DNA from: Oryzias latipes
Lineage: Eukaryota; Chordata; Actinopteri; Beloniformes; Adrianichthyidae
Direction: 5' to 3'
NCBI RefSeq assembly: GCF_002234675.1
Contig: NC_019870.2
Span: 372,001-436,000, forward strand
DNA: 64,000 nucleotides
Of the stretch, positions 34,877 to 50,638 are shown piece by piece; position 1 is the stretch's first letter; each line of letters starts with the position of its first letter. The notes under the pieces were generated by a model. The model was not told where the DNA came from and made no database searches. It saw nothing but the letters and a program-made list of their open reading frames with translations. Made by a program: the position numbers and the translations under genes.

Positions 34877-36002
34877 TAGAGTTGTGCCGATGGACGATAT
34901 CATCGTCCATCGTGATGGGTGACTGACATCCCGATGGAGAGACCACCATCGTGATGCCACGCCCCCGTCACGTTGCGCGTCGACACCATAAGCCGCGGTT
35001 ACATGTACAAAATATCTTGATGGGATCAATGGTCGGATTAGAATCCAACCGTGTACATGGGCCCAGAAAAATGTTTTCAGAATACAAAAACGTTCACTAA
35101 GGTCACACTTTCCATCGGAATAAATCATTCGCACATGCGCAGTAGGGTTTGAAAACCGGAAGGACATAAATTCCGCCGAGCGGCTTTTTTTTCAAACTTT
35201 ATTGAATGTAACAATTCAATACAAAACAATGTTAAACAGCGCCGAGCGGCTATATATATTGACATGTCAGCTCGGTAAAATACGAGATGATCTTCTAAAC
35301 GTGCTTTTAATAATGTTACGGTTATTATGAAACACCTGTTCGCTCATCATTTGAATTTTAATCCGTGTGGTCAGTGCTTTTTCTGAACGAAGCCAGGATT
35401 AGCAGTATGCTAACACGGGCTAACAACATTAGCTTTGGGTGGTGCTGCACGTAAACATGTAAGAATAACATCAGCCTTTATTTAGTCGGGACACGACTGG
35501 AAACACAAATCCGCGTGTTTGTTTGAATGTTTTCTAAGGACTGAGCGACATTTCTGCTTTGAACCTCAAACCGCTGTGTTTCTGCTGACGATCCGAGCTG
35601 TGCTCAGACACACACTTTTAGACCCGGTTCTGAGTTCGGTTGCATGTACCCCTAGAGCTGCGGGACGGATCGCAGTCTTAAATCTCCCACACATATGGCT
35701 CATGTACCCCCCCTTCCCATCAAACACAAAGCTGTAAATCCGCACTCCCCCGGAAGTGCGGGAGCGGACTACTTCTTTTCTATTTTGTTTTACTTTTTTT
35801 GTTAAAGTCACTTCCCTCAGTTTATACTGGATCATCGCGGATGAGTCATTAGTTGGAAAATAAAATGAAGAAAGCAAAAAAACGAATAGCAGTTATATAA
35901 GAACGAAAAATGTAAAAATACCCCCCCCCCCCCGACGATGTCATCGTCCATCCCGATGGTTGACAGCAAACATCGTCAACGGCCAAATTAGGGGACATCC
36001 TA
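34877..36002. mobile_element. hAT-like non-autonomous element with 8-bp target duplication
   Basis: An 8-bp direct repeat GTAGGGAG lies at 34869-34876 and 36003-36010. The element between starts TAGAGTTGTGCCGATGG and ends in the inverted form GGGGACATCCTA. Both ends hold the near-palindromes GATGGACGATATCATCGTCC and GACGATGTCATCGTCCATC. It is 1126 bp, has no transposase, and carries the 54-bp L1 insertion at 35186-35239. Most of its interior is a diverged copy of 36080-36660. Confidence 0.6.
35186..35239 (-). mobile_element. 54-bp L1 3'-end insertion with 12-bp target duplication
   Basis: On the minus strand this reads as an L1 3' end, with AATAAAGTTTG followed by a short A tail. A 12-bp direct repeat CGCCGAGCGGCT flanks it at 35174-35185 and 35240-35251. 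The paralogous sequence near 36257-36275 reads straight through (TTCCACTGAGAGGCTACA) without it, so the empty site is visible in the same window. Confidence 0.75.
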
Positions 36003-36079
36003 GTAGGGAGAGGAGTGTGTTATGTAAAAATAATACGGCTTTAATTGCGTGTTTGTGTACGTCTTGGCAGGTCAGTAGC

Positions 36080-36660
36080 CGCGGTTACATGTTCAAAATA
36101 TCTTGATGGGATCAACGGTCGGATTAGAATCCAACCGTGTTCATGGGATCAGAAAATGTTTTCTGATTATAACAAACGTTCACTAAGGTCACACTTTCAG
36201 TCAGAATGAATCATTCACACATGTGCAGTAGTGTTGGAAATACAGGAAGAGGAAATGAGTTCCACTGAGAGGCTACATCCATAGATATCTGGCAGCTAAA
36301 CATGCTTTTATTAATGTTACGGTTATTATGAAGCACATGTTTGCTCATCATTTTAATTTGAATCCGTGCTTTTTCTGTGGAAGAACGGAGCTGGAAGAAG
36401 CCAGGACTAAGAGAGGCTAACACACGCTAACAACATTTAGCCTTTGATGAACAAAGATTCAGTCTGCATCCTGGCTGAACGTAAATATGTGGGAATAACA
36501 TCAGCCTTTATTTTGTCGGGACACGACAGGAAACACAAATCCAGGTGATTGTTTGAACGGTTTCTAAGGACTGAGCCACATTTCTGCTTTAAGCTCACAC
36601 ACCGCCCCAAAGCCGCTGATTGAGCCGACGGTCCGAGCTCTGCCCGGACACAGACAAAGA
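36080..36660 (+). repeat. Diverged direct duplicate of 34985-35620
   Basis: Shares long collinear blocks with 34985-35620 (for example AATATCTTGATGGGATCAA and TCGGATTAGAATCCAACCGT), at an offset of about 1.03-1.1 kb, with many substitutions and small indels. It lies outside the target duplication of the hAT-like element, so it is probably an older related copy. Confidence 0.7.
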
Positions 36661-37098
36661 GACGCCGCGATGGCCTCGCCTCTATGATGTTTATCTTATT
36701 TCATGGAGACAACAATGAAAAGACCCCCCAGTTTTAGTCTCCCCCCTCAGGTTCACGCTCAAACTGGACCAGACAGATGGAAGAAACCTTTAAATTGTAA
36801 CTCAGGCAGAGCTCCGCTGCAGCAGTGAAGGATCTGGAGAACCCAGACACGGGTTCACCAGATCCTCTTTTGGTTTGGAGGCAGCGGTGTCACTACACAC
36901 TGATGCTAACATGCTAAATGCTATGCTGATGGACTGATCCGTGTGTCGTCTACATGTGATCACAGTTTACAGTCAGACTATATTTTCACGGACGTTAAGA
37001 CGTGGCGGATAAACCAAATTCAAACTCTGTTAGCATTGAATCTAATTTCAAAGCTAATATCTTTTTTAAAAAGTAACACCTTTAGTTTTGCTATAGGG
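36661..37098. other. No gene or recognised repeat
   Basis: Ordinary sequence in the presumed ppp1r3b first intron. Nothing supported. Confidence 0.4.
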
Positions 37099-37400
37099 CT
37101 GCACGGTGGTGCAGTGGTTAGCGCTCTTGCCTCACAGCAAGAAGGGGCCTGAACCAGAACACCAATGGGGGGCCTTTCTGTGTGGAGTTGGCATGTTCTC
37201 CAGTGCATGTGTGGGTTTTCTCCGGCTTCCTCCCACCGTCCAAAAACATGCTCCATAGGCTCATTTACTCAAAATTGTCCCTAGGTGTGCACGTGAGAGT
37301 GCATGATTGTGGCCCTGAGACAGACTGGACAGACCTGTCTAGGATGACCCCGCCTTCGCCTCCGAGCAGCCGGGATAGGCTCCAGCAGCCCAGTGACCCA
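37099..37400 (+). mobile_element. Second copy of the teleost dispersed retroposon
   Basis: Begins GGCTGCACGGTGGTGCAGTG, continues through TCTGTGTGGAGTTGGCATG and CTCCGGCTTCCTCCCACCGT, and ends near GGATAGGCTCCAGCAGCCC. This is the sense orientation of the family described at 1728-3637. No GGAT tail is left. Confidence 0.75.
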
Positions 37401-38037
37401 GAAAGGGACAAACCATGTAAATAATGGAATCATTTGGTCCTCAGATCTGGTCTGGTGAGTCCAAACAGAGACTTTGGTCTCTGGTTGTGACTTCAAACCT
37501 GGAGCATCCAACCAAACACATCGAGTCTGGATCAGAGGATCACGGCTGTTTCTACCAGAACTGTTTCTCTGTAGGAGATGATCAGCTGGAACATCTGACA
37601 GCAGATCTTCAATATATTCACTAGATTCCCTGCTGCGCGTGCGCTGCGTGCTCGTGCACTGACCAATCACTGGTATACATGCGTTACCGGCTTCCCTGCC
37701 CCCTACTCTGGAGGCGCGTGCACACTGCACTTGCACGTATCGCACGCGCCGAGAAAATCTAGGCCCTTGGCGCTGGACAGAGGAAAGCGAACAATGCGCG
37801 CGCGCACGCAATCCCAAGTAAGTAAGTCCGGGATAGGTAGGATGTCCGGTCCCGTGGTTCGGCTCCGGTCCGGTTCGGACTGGAGCAACTCGACATTCTG
37901 CAAACGAGCGGACTTATCACGCACGCGCTAACATTTCACGATGAAGTTCACACAAAGAAAGGACGATCACCCCCCATCCCCCACTTCTTTTTCTTCACTT
38001 GAACCCGAGAAACCAGCGCATGCGCAGGTGCGCTCAC

Positions 38038-38200
38038 CTGCTGCAGGTCCGGAGGATCCTCTGCGGGTCCGTGAGGGTCCTGAGCGGCTCGCGGCCCGAA
38101 ACACCCGGAGCTGCCCGCGCGCCCCTCTCCCCGAGCTCTGCAAACCCCACGCGGGGTTCACGTGAACACTCCCCCCAGCCAATAGGAGCGCGCGCGGGCG
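38038..38200 (-). promoter_or_regulatory. ppp1r3b: Candidate noncoding first exon and promoter of ppp1r3b
   Basis: The minus strand has a strong donor (CAGCAG, then GTGAGC) at 38038, and CpG-rich sequence upstream with a CCAAT-type box (plus-strand CCAATAGG) at about 38179-38186. The coding exon needs an upstream partner because its acceptor lies just before the ATG. This would give a first intron of about 4.4 kb. The link is inferred from orientation, spacing and CpG content only. Confidence 0.4.
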
Positions 38201-38223
38201 GAGTGATCGGGGGGGGGGGGGGG

Positions 38224-39231
38224 CTCGAGGACAGGACGGGGAGGAGTCATGAAGTCCACCTGTACTCTGTGATGTCCAGGCCAGGAACCACTAAGCTCTG
38301 GACCGGATCAGACCGGAACCGATCCGGTCCAAAGTTGTGACATGAAAAACCTTCAGGATCGTCGTCATGAAGGCCCACGATGCAGAACTTCTGTGGGATG
38401 TTCCTGAAGGTTCTGGGTTCATTTAGAAAATGGGATTCGGGTTCAGAAGAACTTTGATCAAAGACCAGTTCAGGATCCGGATCTCAGAGCTGGACCGTGT
38501 TTAGCCATCAGTCATGAGGTTCTGCTAACTTCTGAACTACGATGGAACTTTGGGTTTTCGGAACCACAGATGGAAGTCTGGAGATAAAACGGTCCTTCAG
38601 ACTTCAAACTGGATCATCAACAGAACCTTTTCATGAAGATCCGGAGTGGAGATTTCTATCGTGAATGTTTGTGGGCGGAGCCTGAGATCAGCTGATCTGT
38701 GATGATGTCACAGGATCCACAGTCTGAGCAGACCTGCATGCATTTACAAATGTCACTGAGATCCTCTCTGATATGTCTGGGTTCCAGAGCCACAACAGCC
38801 CTCTTAGTGGCCTGGACAGAGTGGTTCTGGTGGGTTCTGGTGCTGAAAGCAATAGTTCAAAGAGAATCACTGTGAATTGGAAGTGGGAAACCTGTTTTGC
38901 AGTGAAGAACCCAGGTCTGGTGGTTCTGGTTCAAATTGGACGGTTCTGCTGTCAGGGATCAGTTTTAATCACATTCTGTTCTCCTGAAGGTTCTGAAGGT
39001 TCTAAAGGTTCTCAGTTCTGCCACCTTAACTGGTCTTTGAGTGACATCAAAGAAAAGTCTCAGAACGTTCCTGAAAGTTTCTGAACCTCCTTCAAGAAGA
39101 AAGCTGGATGAGCTGGTTCCATAAGTCCGGTTCTGCAGTCTGGCTTCAGTCAGGTGGAGCTGTGGTGTTTAAGGAGTGTGGGATTTTACAGTGATCAGCT
39201 GAGTTAGCCTGCATAGTGGGTCACCCGCTGG
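38224..39231. other. No gene or recognised repeat
   Basis: Sequence rich in GGTTCTG/CAGAACC, a common local bias in this genome. No exon found. Confidence 0.4.
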
Positions 39232-40455
39232 TCCACAGCCAATATTACAACAATAGTCGTCTTGATGGGCTTCATGCTGATTATTGGATGAGAATTCAAA
39301 AGGTAACGACTAAACTAACATCTCTGCCCTCAGACCCCCCCCCCCCCCCCTGTAAGGAAAAACTCCTAAAAAAACGGATTACAGAAAAAAAGCAGTAACC
39401 TCAGGGGGGTCCACATGAAGGAGGGATCCTCCCCCAGGACGGACAGATGGACCAGAACTCTTAGAGAAGAATCAACTTATCTAAATCTACAACTACATGT
39501 TTGAATAGTCCAGCAGACGAGCTTCATCCAGACGGAGTTGGGGGGGCGGCTGGGGGCGTCAGACGAGCCAGAGGGGGGGTTCACAGCCAAGTGTAGGAGC
39601 AGAGAGGAGGTCCACCATCAGGTACAGGAGCACGGCATCTGGAAGCACTCCCCTAGGGGGGGCGAGAGGGAAAGAGGGACAATACATGAATCACTGTACC
39701 AAACAGAGGCATGGAGAACTAAATGATAAATGATGATCAAGAATAGAGGAGAGGAAGGGTAGAAGTAGAAGAGAAAAGAGGACAGAACCCCAGAGCACCA
39801 TAGTTACCCCAGCTTCAACTTCTAGCAGCCTTTAAAACAAATAGTTACTATTAAGTTTAATTTAAACAAATTAACATTAAGTTAAATAATCTCTGAATAC
39901 TAACTAGTCTGACAATAATCCTGTCCAAAGAGGAATGTTTTCAGTCTAACTTTGAATGTAGAAACTGAGTCGGCCTCTCTTCCATGAGCTGGGAGTTTAT
40001 TCCATAAGACAGGGGCTTGGTGGCTAAACGCTCTACCTCCAACCGTACTTTGACTAATTCTAGGAACCACAAGCAGTCCTGCATTTAGTGACTGAAGTGT
40101 TCTCATTGGATGGTAAGGGACTATGAGGTCCTTAATATAGGACGGGGCCATTCCATGTAAGGCCTTATAGGTTAACAGGAGGATCTTGAACTGGATTCTG
40201 GAATCAACTGGGATCCAGTGAAGTGAAACTAACACAGGAGTGATGTGATCTCTCTCTGCTAGTTCCTGCTAACAATCTAGCTGCTGCGTTCTGAACAAGC
40301 TGGAGACTTCTTAAGGAACTCTTAGGACACGCTGCTAACAAGGAGTTACAGTAATCCAGCCTCGACGTAACAAATGCATGGATGAGTTTTTCAGCATCAC
40401 TCTTAGATCCGTTCAGCTGACAAACCAGAGTCCACGGAAGAGCAGAGTCCTAGAT
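39232..40455 (-). mobile_element. L2-type LINE, second 5'-truncated copy
   Basis: On the minus strand the open frame starts near 40447 (DSALPWTLVCQLNGSKSDAE) and continues in frame through RLDYCNSLLAACPKSS and RDHITPVLVSLHWIP to a stop at 39900. About 119 more reverse-transcriptase codons survive than in the copy at 2284-3394. The 3' region follows to about 39232, including a poly-C run at 39335-39350. Over the shared part the two copies are close to identical at the protein level, so the family was active fairly recently. Confidence 0.88.
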
Positions 40456-42190
40456 CAGGGGGAGGAGCCAAGCCCCCCCAAGAGAGCATGCCAAACGAGG
40501 AACAGCTGATGTAACCCAACAAGGGTCAAAGGTCAAAGCACAGCTGGTGCCTGAACACACCAGAACCCTTTCCAGAAGCCGGGTATGTGACGTTCCAGTT
40601 TGAATCGTGAGTGTTAAAGCCTCAGTGCTGCTTCCACCTCCTCGCATGTGCTGAGGTCAAAGGGGCGGGGTCTGGACAGGATGACAGCAGTGGGAGGTTA
40701 GCTTTGCAGCAGGTTTTCTGGGTTGGTTTTACATTTGAACCATTAGGACCCTGATGACTCCCCACTCTGATCCCGAACCGGGACCAGAATCATGATCAGC
40801 TGAAAGTTTAGTAAAAGTGTTCACCAAAACATTTCAAATATTTTCCTTTCCTTAAAGAAAAAGGGAAAACATTAATTACATTCTGTAAGACTGACGGTAT
40901 AGAATTATCTTCATAAACAGGTAAGTTTGACTCATTAGATCTCAGGAAGAGTTGAATCTAGTGAACCTGCATGAGGCACCAGCTAAACACTGACTGTGCT
41001 GAACGTCGTTGAGAGACAGAAATTCTGCTTGGATGGAGAATCTATGAAGTATTCATGGTAAAGGTTTCTATCAGCCTCAGACAGAGAGGAATCAAACTGT
41101 TTCATAGTCCTACAAGCTCCAGAAATGATTGGATTCTAAGAAGAATGTTCTTGTGTTTCCTTCAAGTTCTTCTGGCTCCAGAACCAATATGACAAGAACC
41201 TGATATATTTCTATGTCAGCGTACAAAATGACCACCCAGTAGGACTTTGGCCAACTCAGTTCAAATGCAGATGATGTTCCAGCACAGGATTCTACCTGAG
41301 CTGTTTTACCACACTGAATTCAGCCCTTTATTTGGGGGGGGGGTCAACAGGTGAGCCCCAGAACCCACGTTTGGTCAGGACCCGGTTGAGAGTCAGGCTC
41401 AGGTTGGTTCCTCTGAAGGCCCCATGAGGACTCTTATGTAAGAGGACATAGTCTAAGCTGCTTTCAGGGCCAGTCTGTAAATATTGACTCACAGATAAAG
41501 AGAATGGGTTTGGAGGCGGAGTCAGCACCTAGTAGGACCTTTGTTCTGGTCCATATGCAACCAAAATTACATTTCCTTCATCTGGGACTGAAACATGCTG
41601 TTCTGGGACAATAATACCAGAACCTGAACCTGACTTTGGACCTGTACACACATACACACAAATGCACACAGTTACACAAATGCACACTCACATCCGTGTC
41701 TAATTCCATGTTTGAATTGCTCTTCTTCTCTCTGTAGGGGGAGGAGTGTGGATCTCAGAGGAGAACGGCGTTCTGTTTCAAAAACCCCTGAGCAGCTCCT
41801 AAAGGTCACACGGTGACCTCACGGCAGAACTGGAGCAAAGTCAATTCATTCACCATGCTGGAGCCAGACGTCATTCGTACGCAGTGATTGGTCCGAGTCA
41901 GTCTGAGTCACCGTTTCTGTGGCAAGCACTCTCCAATCAGGAGTCAGCTCGTTGGAAGGCCACACCCCTACCACTGGAAAGCGGGCTGAACAAAATCTGT
42001 CAAACACTTTTAATGTTGGAGGTGGCGCCAGCAGGCTCCACCCACTTTTATCGAGGTGTCTGATTGGTCAGTTTATGACTTGGAAACATTGAACTACAGA
42101 AAAACATCATTTAAAAAGAAGGATTATTAAGAAGATGTTAATAAAAGTACCAGATCCAGAACAGTTCTTCTGACCGATAGAATGACTGAG
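40456..42190. other. No gene or recognised repeat
   Basis: About 1.7 kb between the L2 copy and the inverted-repeat element. I find no exon with family support on either strand. Confidence 0.4.
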
Positions 42191-42868
42191 TAAAGGCCCG
42201 TTCACACCGGGACGAATTTTGCCCGCGATATTCGCCGACGTTTAACGCCTCGTGACTAAACAAAGGGCACCAATGAGAGTGTGCACACCGACGCGAAAAA
42301 ACGCCACGCGTCAAAGCGTCACTTTTTAAAAAACGCCTCGGGTTCGTTTTTTTTTTTCGACGCGTCGCGTCGAAATTTACTCGACCAATGAGAATGGCGC
42401 TTTTGCTCACGTGTCTGGAGCTTCTGAAGTTACAGTAAAACACCACTTGGGGGCGCTCAAACACAAAACTGCCTTGCTGAGCGCACATACCAGCGAAGAA
42501 GATAGACGCCAAGTAGCGTCTACACAGCAGCGAAGAAATAATGACGGACATTCTAAAATATCCCCGAACCAAGCACCAGTTGGAGCTACTGGTGCTTGAA
42601 ATATTCATGTTTTCTTTGTTTGATTCTGACAAGCGCGTAAATACTTGCTCTCTTCCTCTGAGTGAAAGGCGACTTTAAGATGCGTAAAGTTGCGCAGCGC
42701 CACCTTGTGTACAGGAGTATTTCTGTTTTACATTAAGCGCCATCTAATGTCAGGGAATGAAATTGCATGTTCGCTCGGCTCACCGTCAGCGAAAATCGCC
42801 TGGGTGTGAACACAAAAGACGTGGCGAAAAACGCTGGCGAATATTTGTCCCAGTGTGTACGGGCCTTA
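42191..42868. mobile_element. 678-bp MITE-like element with long terminal inverted repeats
   Basis: The left end TAAAGGCCCGTTCACACCGG faces the right end GTGTGTACGGGCCTTA. Similarity of the arms runs for about 35-45 bp, through ATTCGCC on both sides. The interior is rich in GCG/CGC and contains a small perfect hairpin (CAAGCACCAGT / ACTGGTGCTTG, 42570-42598). No transposase. The superfamily is not assigned because no clean target duplication can be read. Confidence 0.65.
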
Positions 42869-43650
42869 ACTGATGTTTATTTCTCTATAGACGAGACGTT
42901 TTGCAGGTACTTCCTGTTTGGAGCGCCAAGGGGGAGGGGTCACTCAGTCCAGCTCTCATGTCCATGTCAACGGCTCCACCACTGCATGCTAACGTAATCA
43001 CGTGAGGCCTGCACCGCGTCGTCAAGCCTTCCATTTGTCAATAAAAGACAAAGAACACGATCAGCTCAGAACATAAATGGAGGAGTTCCACCCTCAGACT
43101 TTAGTATGAAACACTGATTCATATGAAATCCAGAACAGCAGAGTGGAGAGGCGTGTGCAGGGAAGGTACGAACCCGTGGAGGGAGGTTTCAGGTATGAAA
43201 AGGTGTAGACGACTGTTCACAGACTGATGCAGAGGAGGAGGCAGCAGAGATGAAGATGCTGAGGTTCTGTTTGGGTCCAGGATGGATCAGGACTGAATCC
43301 ATCAGAGGAACAAATCATGGATGTTCTGGAGATCCATGCAGGGAAGCAGGTGGAGATGTTTGAGAGGAGGACCAAAGAGGAGGTTCACGGATGAATCCAT
43401 GAGGAGCGTGCAGAGCAAAAGGTTCGATGGAGGAGGATCTGCTGTGGCGCCCCCTAAAGGCACGTGTCCTTCAAATAAACAAGTACATTTAAATTAAGAA
43501 GAAAACCATCGTTTTGGTTTTCCACATTTCCTCTAATAAAGCAAATCAGAACTAAAGCGCGTGACACAGCAGAGTTCACGTGAGTGCAAAGCCATTTCCT
43601 GTTGGTGTAATCCCGCTGGTGTCCTGCAGGGGGCATCCCTGTTTCTGACC
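42869..43650. other. Upstream of lmbrd2, no gene seen
   Basis: Ordinary sequence with GGAGGA-rich patches at 43220-43440. Confidence 0.4.
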
Positions 43651-43911
43651 AGCTGCAGGGAGACCTCCCTGCCGACTGCGCACGCGCAAAGCCGCAGTTA
43701 GCCTGTCGGGGACGTCATCCTCCTGAAGAACGGCGTACCGGGATGTGAGTCACGCGGTTCCGCCTATCTGGTTCGTCAGGGAGTCCAGGATACCGCGGAG
43801 CATCAACGGTCTCTGAGCGGGTCTGCCGAGCAGCTCACCGGCCCCGGAGGCGCGAACACCGACACGTCAGCGGCGGCTCTGCGAGCTAACGCTAGCTCTC
43901 GCTACGTTCAG
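43651..43911 (+). promoter_or_regulatory. lmbrd2: lmbrd2 CpG-rich promoter and noncoding first exon
   Basis: CpG-dense sequence runs from about 43670 to 44100. A consensus donor (TTCAG, then GTGAGC) after 43911 would end a 5' noncoding exon. The coding start lies 1.1 kb downstream, behind an acceptor at 44987. Assignment to lmbrd2 rests on strand and distance. Confidence 0.55.
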
Positions 43912-45010
43912 GTGAGCTCGGGTTTTGGGGTTCTGGTGATTCGGCGGGAGGACGGGCACTGTCATTCTTCTGCTGCTTCGGGGAAGACCGGCCCGGACCC
44001 GGTGTGTCGGTGCCACAGACGTCCGCTGTTACTGGGCGGGGTCTGCTCCGGGCTCCGCTCCGGGCTCCGACTGCCGGATGTCCGACAGGCCGCAGAGGCA
44101 GTGAACTACACACGGAGAGTGTTTGTTCTTAGGTCACTTCCAAAACCAATAAGGTTCTTCAGAGAACGGACTGGAAACCCTGAAGTCCGAGTACGTGACG
44201 CCTTCATACGTCACGCTGTCCGGGGCGGGGCCATCCTTAGGTGATGGTTTGAATTAAGGATGTAGACTTAAAGGAAGTCCGGGATTCCAGAGTTCTGCTG
44301 TAACGGAATAAACCGGACCATGAACCGGACCACAAACTGGACCACGAACCCGACCATGAACCAGAGGAACCACCGCCTTGTTCTGCGTCCGGTCTGGGTC
44401 TTTCCTGTCTTTTCCGCCTCCCTGAAGCAGTAGCTGGTTCTGTTGAAGTCTACATGGCGGCGGCGTAGATCCTCAGGGATCCTGGAAGCGGATTCTCCGT
44501 CATCACGAATCCCCTCAAAACCTGGACCCCAACATCCCTGCTGGAACGTTTTGGTTAGAGCTGCAGGTTGTGATTAGTGATCAATACTGATGATATAAGT
44601 AGAGATCATGAAGAAATAGAACTCCCAAAAACATCATTTCTATAGGCAGAACCAGAACCACGAAGGACGTCTGTGCAGAAAGCACCTTAAACAGAACCGA
44701 TGCACGTCACACACAGACACACACATAGACACACACACCCTTACGTGTGAAGGAGTTTGGCGTGTTTGGCTGAAACGTGCACAGGTGTATAATGGCGTCC
44801 GGTTTCAGCCGTGGATGTAGTTCTGGTCGACTCACCTGCATGTTTGCAGCAGCAGGTGAGGCCAGAGGCCTAACAAACGTGTCAGCTTAGCCTCACCTGA
44901 AGGAGGCATGTTTTCCTCCTCAACGCCATCTGCTCCGCATGTGTTGGTCATGTGACGATGGCGGTGTGACCACGTTCTCTGCTCAGGTCTGCAGGCGACA
45001 CAGTGGCGTG

Positions 45011-49534
<4,524 letters not shown>

Positions 49535-50078
49535 CTCACCGTGGCGCCCCACCTCCCCCCGTTGCCCGTTTTCTCGTCGCTGCACACGCTAACCGCCCGG
49601 AGACTCATCCGGTCCAACACGGACCCCGGATCCTGCTGCTGAACTCCGAAGGACCCCCCTACTGAGCGTGCTCAGTGTGACCCTGCAGTGTATTTATTGT
49701 TTTTATTTGTTGTTTGAGACCCGTCTGCACTCGGAATGTGTGAGCTACTGAACGACCTGCTGACGCTGCACGGCCCAGAAGCTCCTCTTCATCAGGAGGT
49801 CCAGACCAGATCCCTGAGGAACCCCAGTTCTCGCACCATGGCATTGATTGTTGGTGTGAACCATAGAGAATCCCCTGAGGGGCGGAGCTCTAAAAACACT
49901 CACCTGGCTCTGTAAGCCTCCAAGTTCTCCGTCCCACAGTCAGGGATGAGGAAGAGGAGGAGACGTCTTCATCACTTCCTTCTGTACATACGATGTTCTG
50001 TGTTAGATTTTGTGTTTCATTTCTTTGTTGTGTTTTGGTGAAACTGAAGACTCTGGTGATGAAGATCTGATCGTCCAA

Positions 50079-50084
50079 AATAAA
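50079..50084 (+). terminator. lmbrd2: Poly(A) signal of lmbrd2
   Basis: AATAAA 545 bp after the stop codon at 49532-49534, followed by a GT-containing stretch. It ends a plausible 3' untranslated region. Confidence 0.7.
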
Positions 50085-50116
50085 CTTTGTCTGAGAGATC
50101 ATTGAACGTCTCGCTA

Positions 50117-50230
50117 CCCCCCCCCCCCCCCCCCAAGTCCAGACTGAATGTGGGGCGCCGTCAGGAGGGGGGGGTTCTCCCCCTTCAACACATTGGCGAA
50201 CAGAGGACTGCCCCCCCCCCCCCCCCCCCC
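50117..50230. repeat. Paired poly-C runs (18 and 20 bp)
   Basis: Poly-C at 50117-50134 and 50211-50230, with a poly-G stretch between (50167-50174), just after the lmbrd2 transcript end. Confidence 0.85.
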
Positions 50231-50324
50231 GAGGGCGTGTCTGCCGGTCAGATGAGAGCGGAACATCAGCGTTCCTCCAGAATGAAGAGAATGTGGAAGG
50301 AACTCCGGATGGAGTGGGGGGGGG

Positions 50325-50445
50325 GGGATCCTGGAGGAACACAGGAGAACATGCAAGGTCCACACAGGAAGAACCTAGCTGGGATTTTAACCAGGACCTT
50401 CTGGACAGGTTAGTGCTGACCACTACAGCACAGTGGCGTCCCCGT
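50325..50445 (-). mobile_element. Third, short copy of the teleost dispersed retroposon
   Basis: The blocks GAGAACATGCAAGGTCCACA, TTTTAACCAGGACCTTCT and TGACCACTACAGCACAGTGG are the antisense of the family described at 1728-3637. Confidence 0.6.
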
Positions 50446-50580
50446 CACTACTGACTGGACTGTCCTTCCGCTGAGCGTCCACTAGATGGAGCTCCACTGC
50501 TGATTCAAATAAAACACATCAGGGTTCTGACTTTTTCCTTGATAAAGAGAAGAACCAAAGGAGGTGAGAACGTTAGCTAG

Positions 50581-50638
50581 ACTGCAGGAGGAGAACCGCT
50601 CTGTGACAGCAGGAACAGAGCGGTTCTCCTCCTGCAGT
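50581..50638. repeat. Perfect hairpin, 24-bp arms, 10-nt loop
   Basis: Arm 50581-50604 (ACTGCAGGAGGAGAACCGCT...) and its exact complement at 50615-50638. It lies between lmbrd2 and mfhas1 and is not part of a recognised transposon. Confidence 0.85.
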
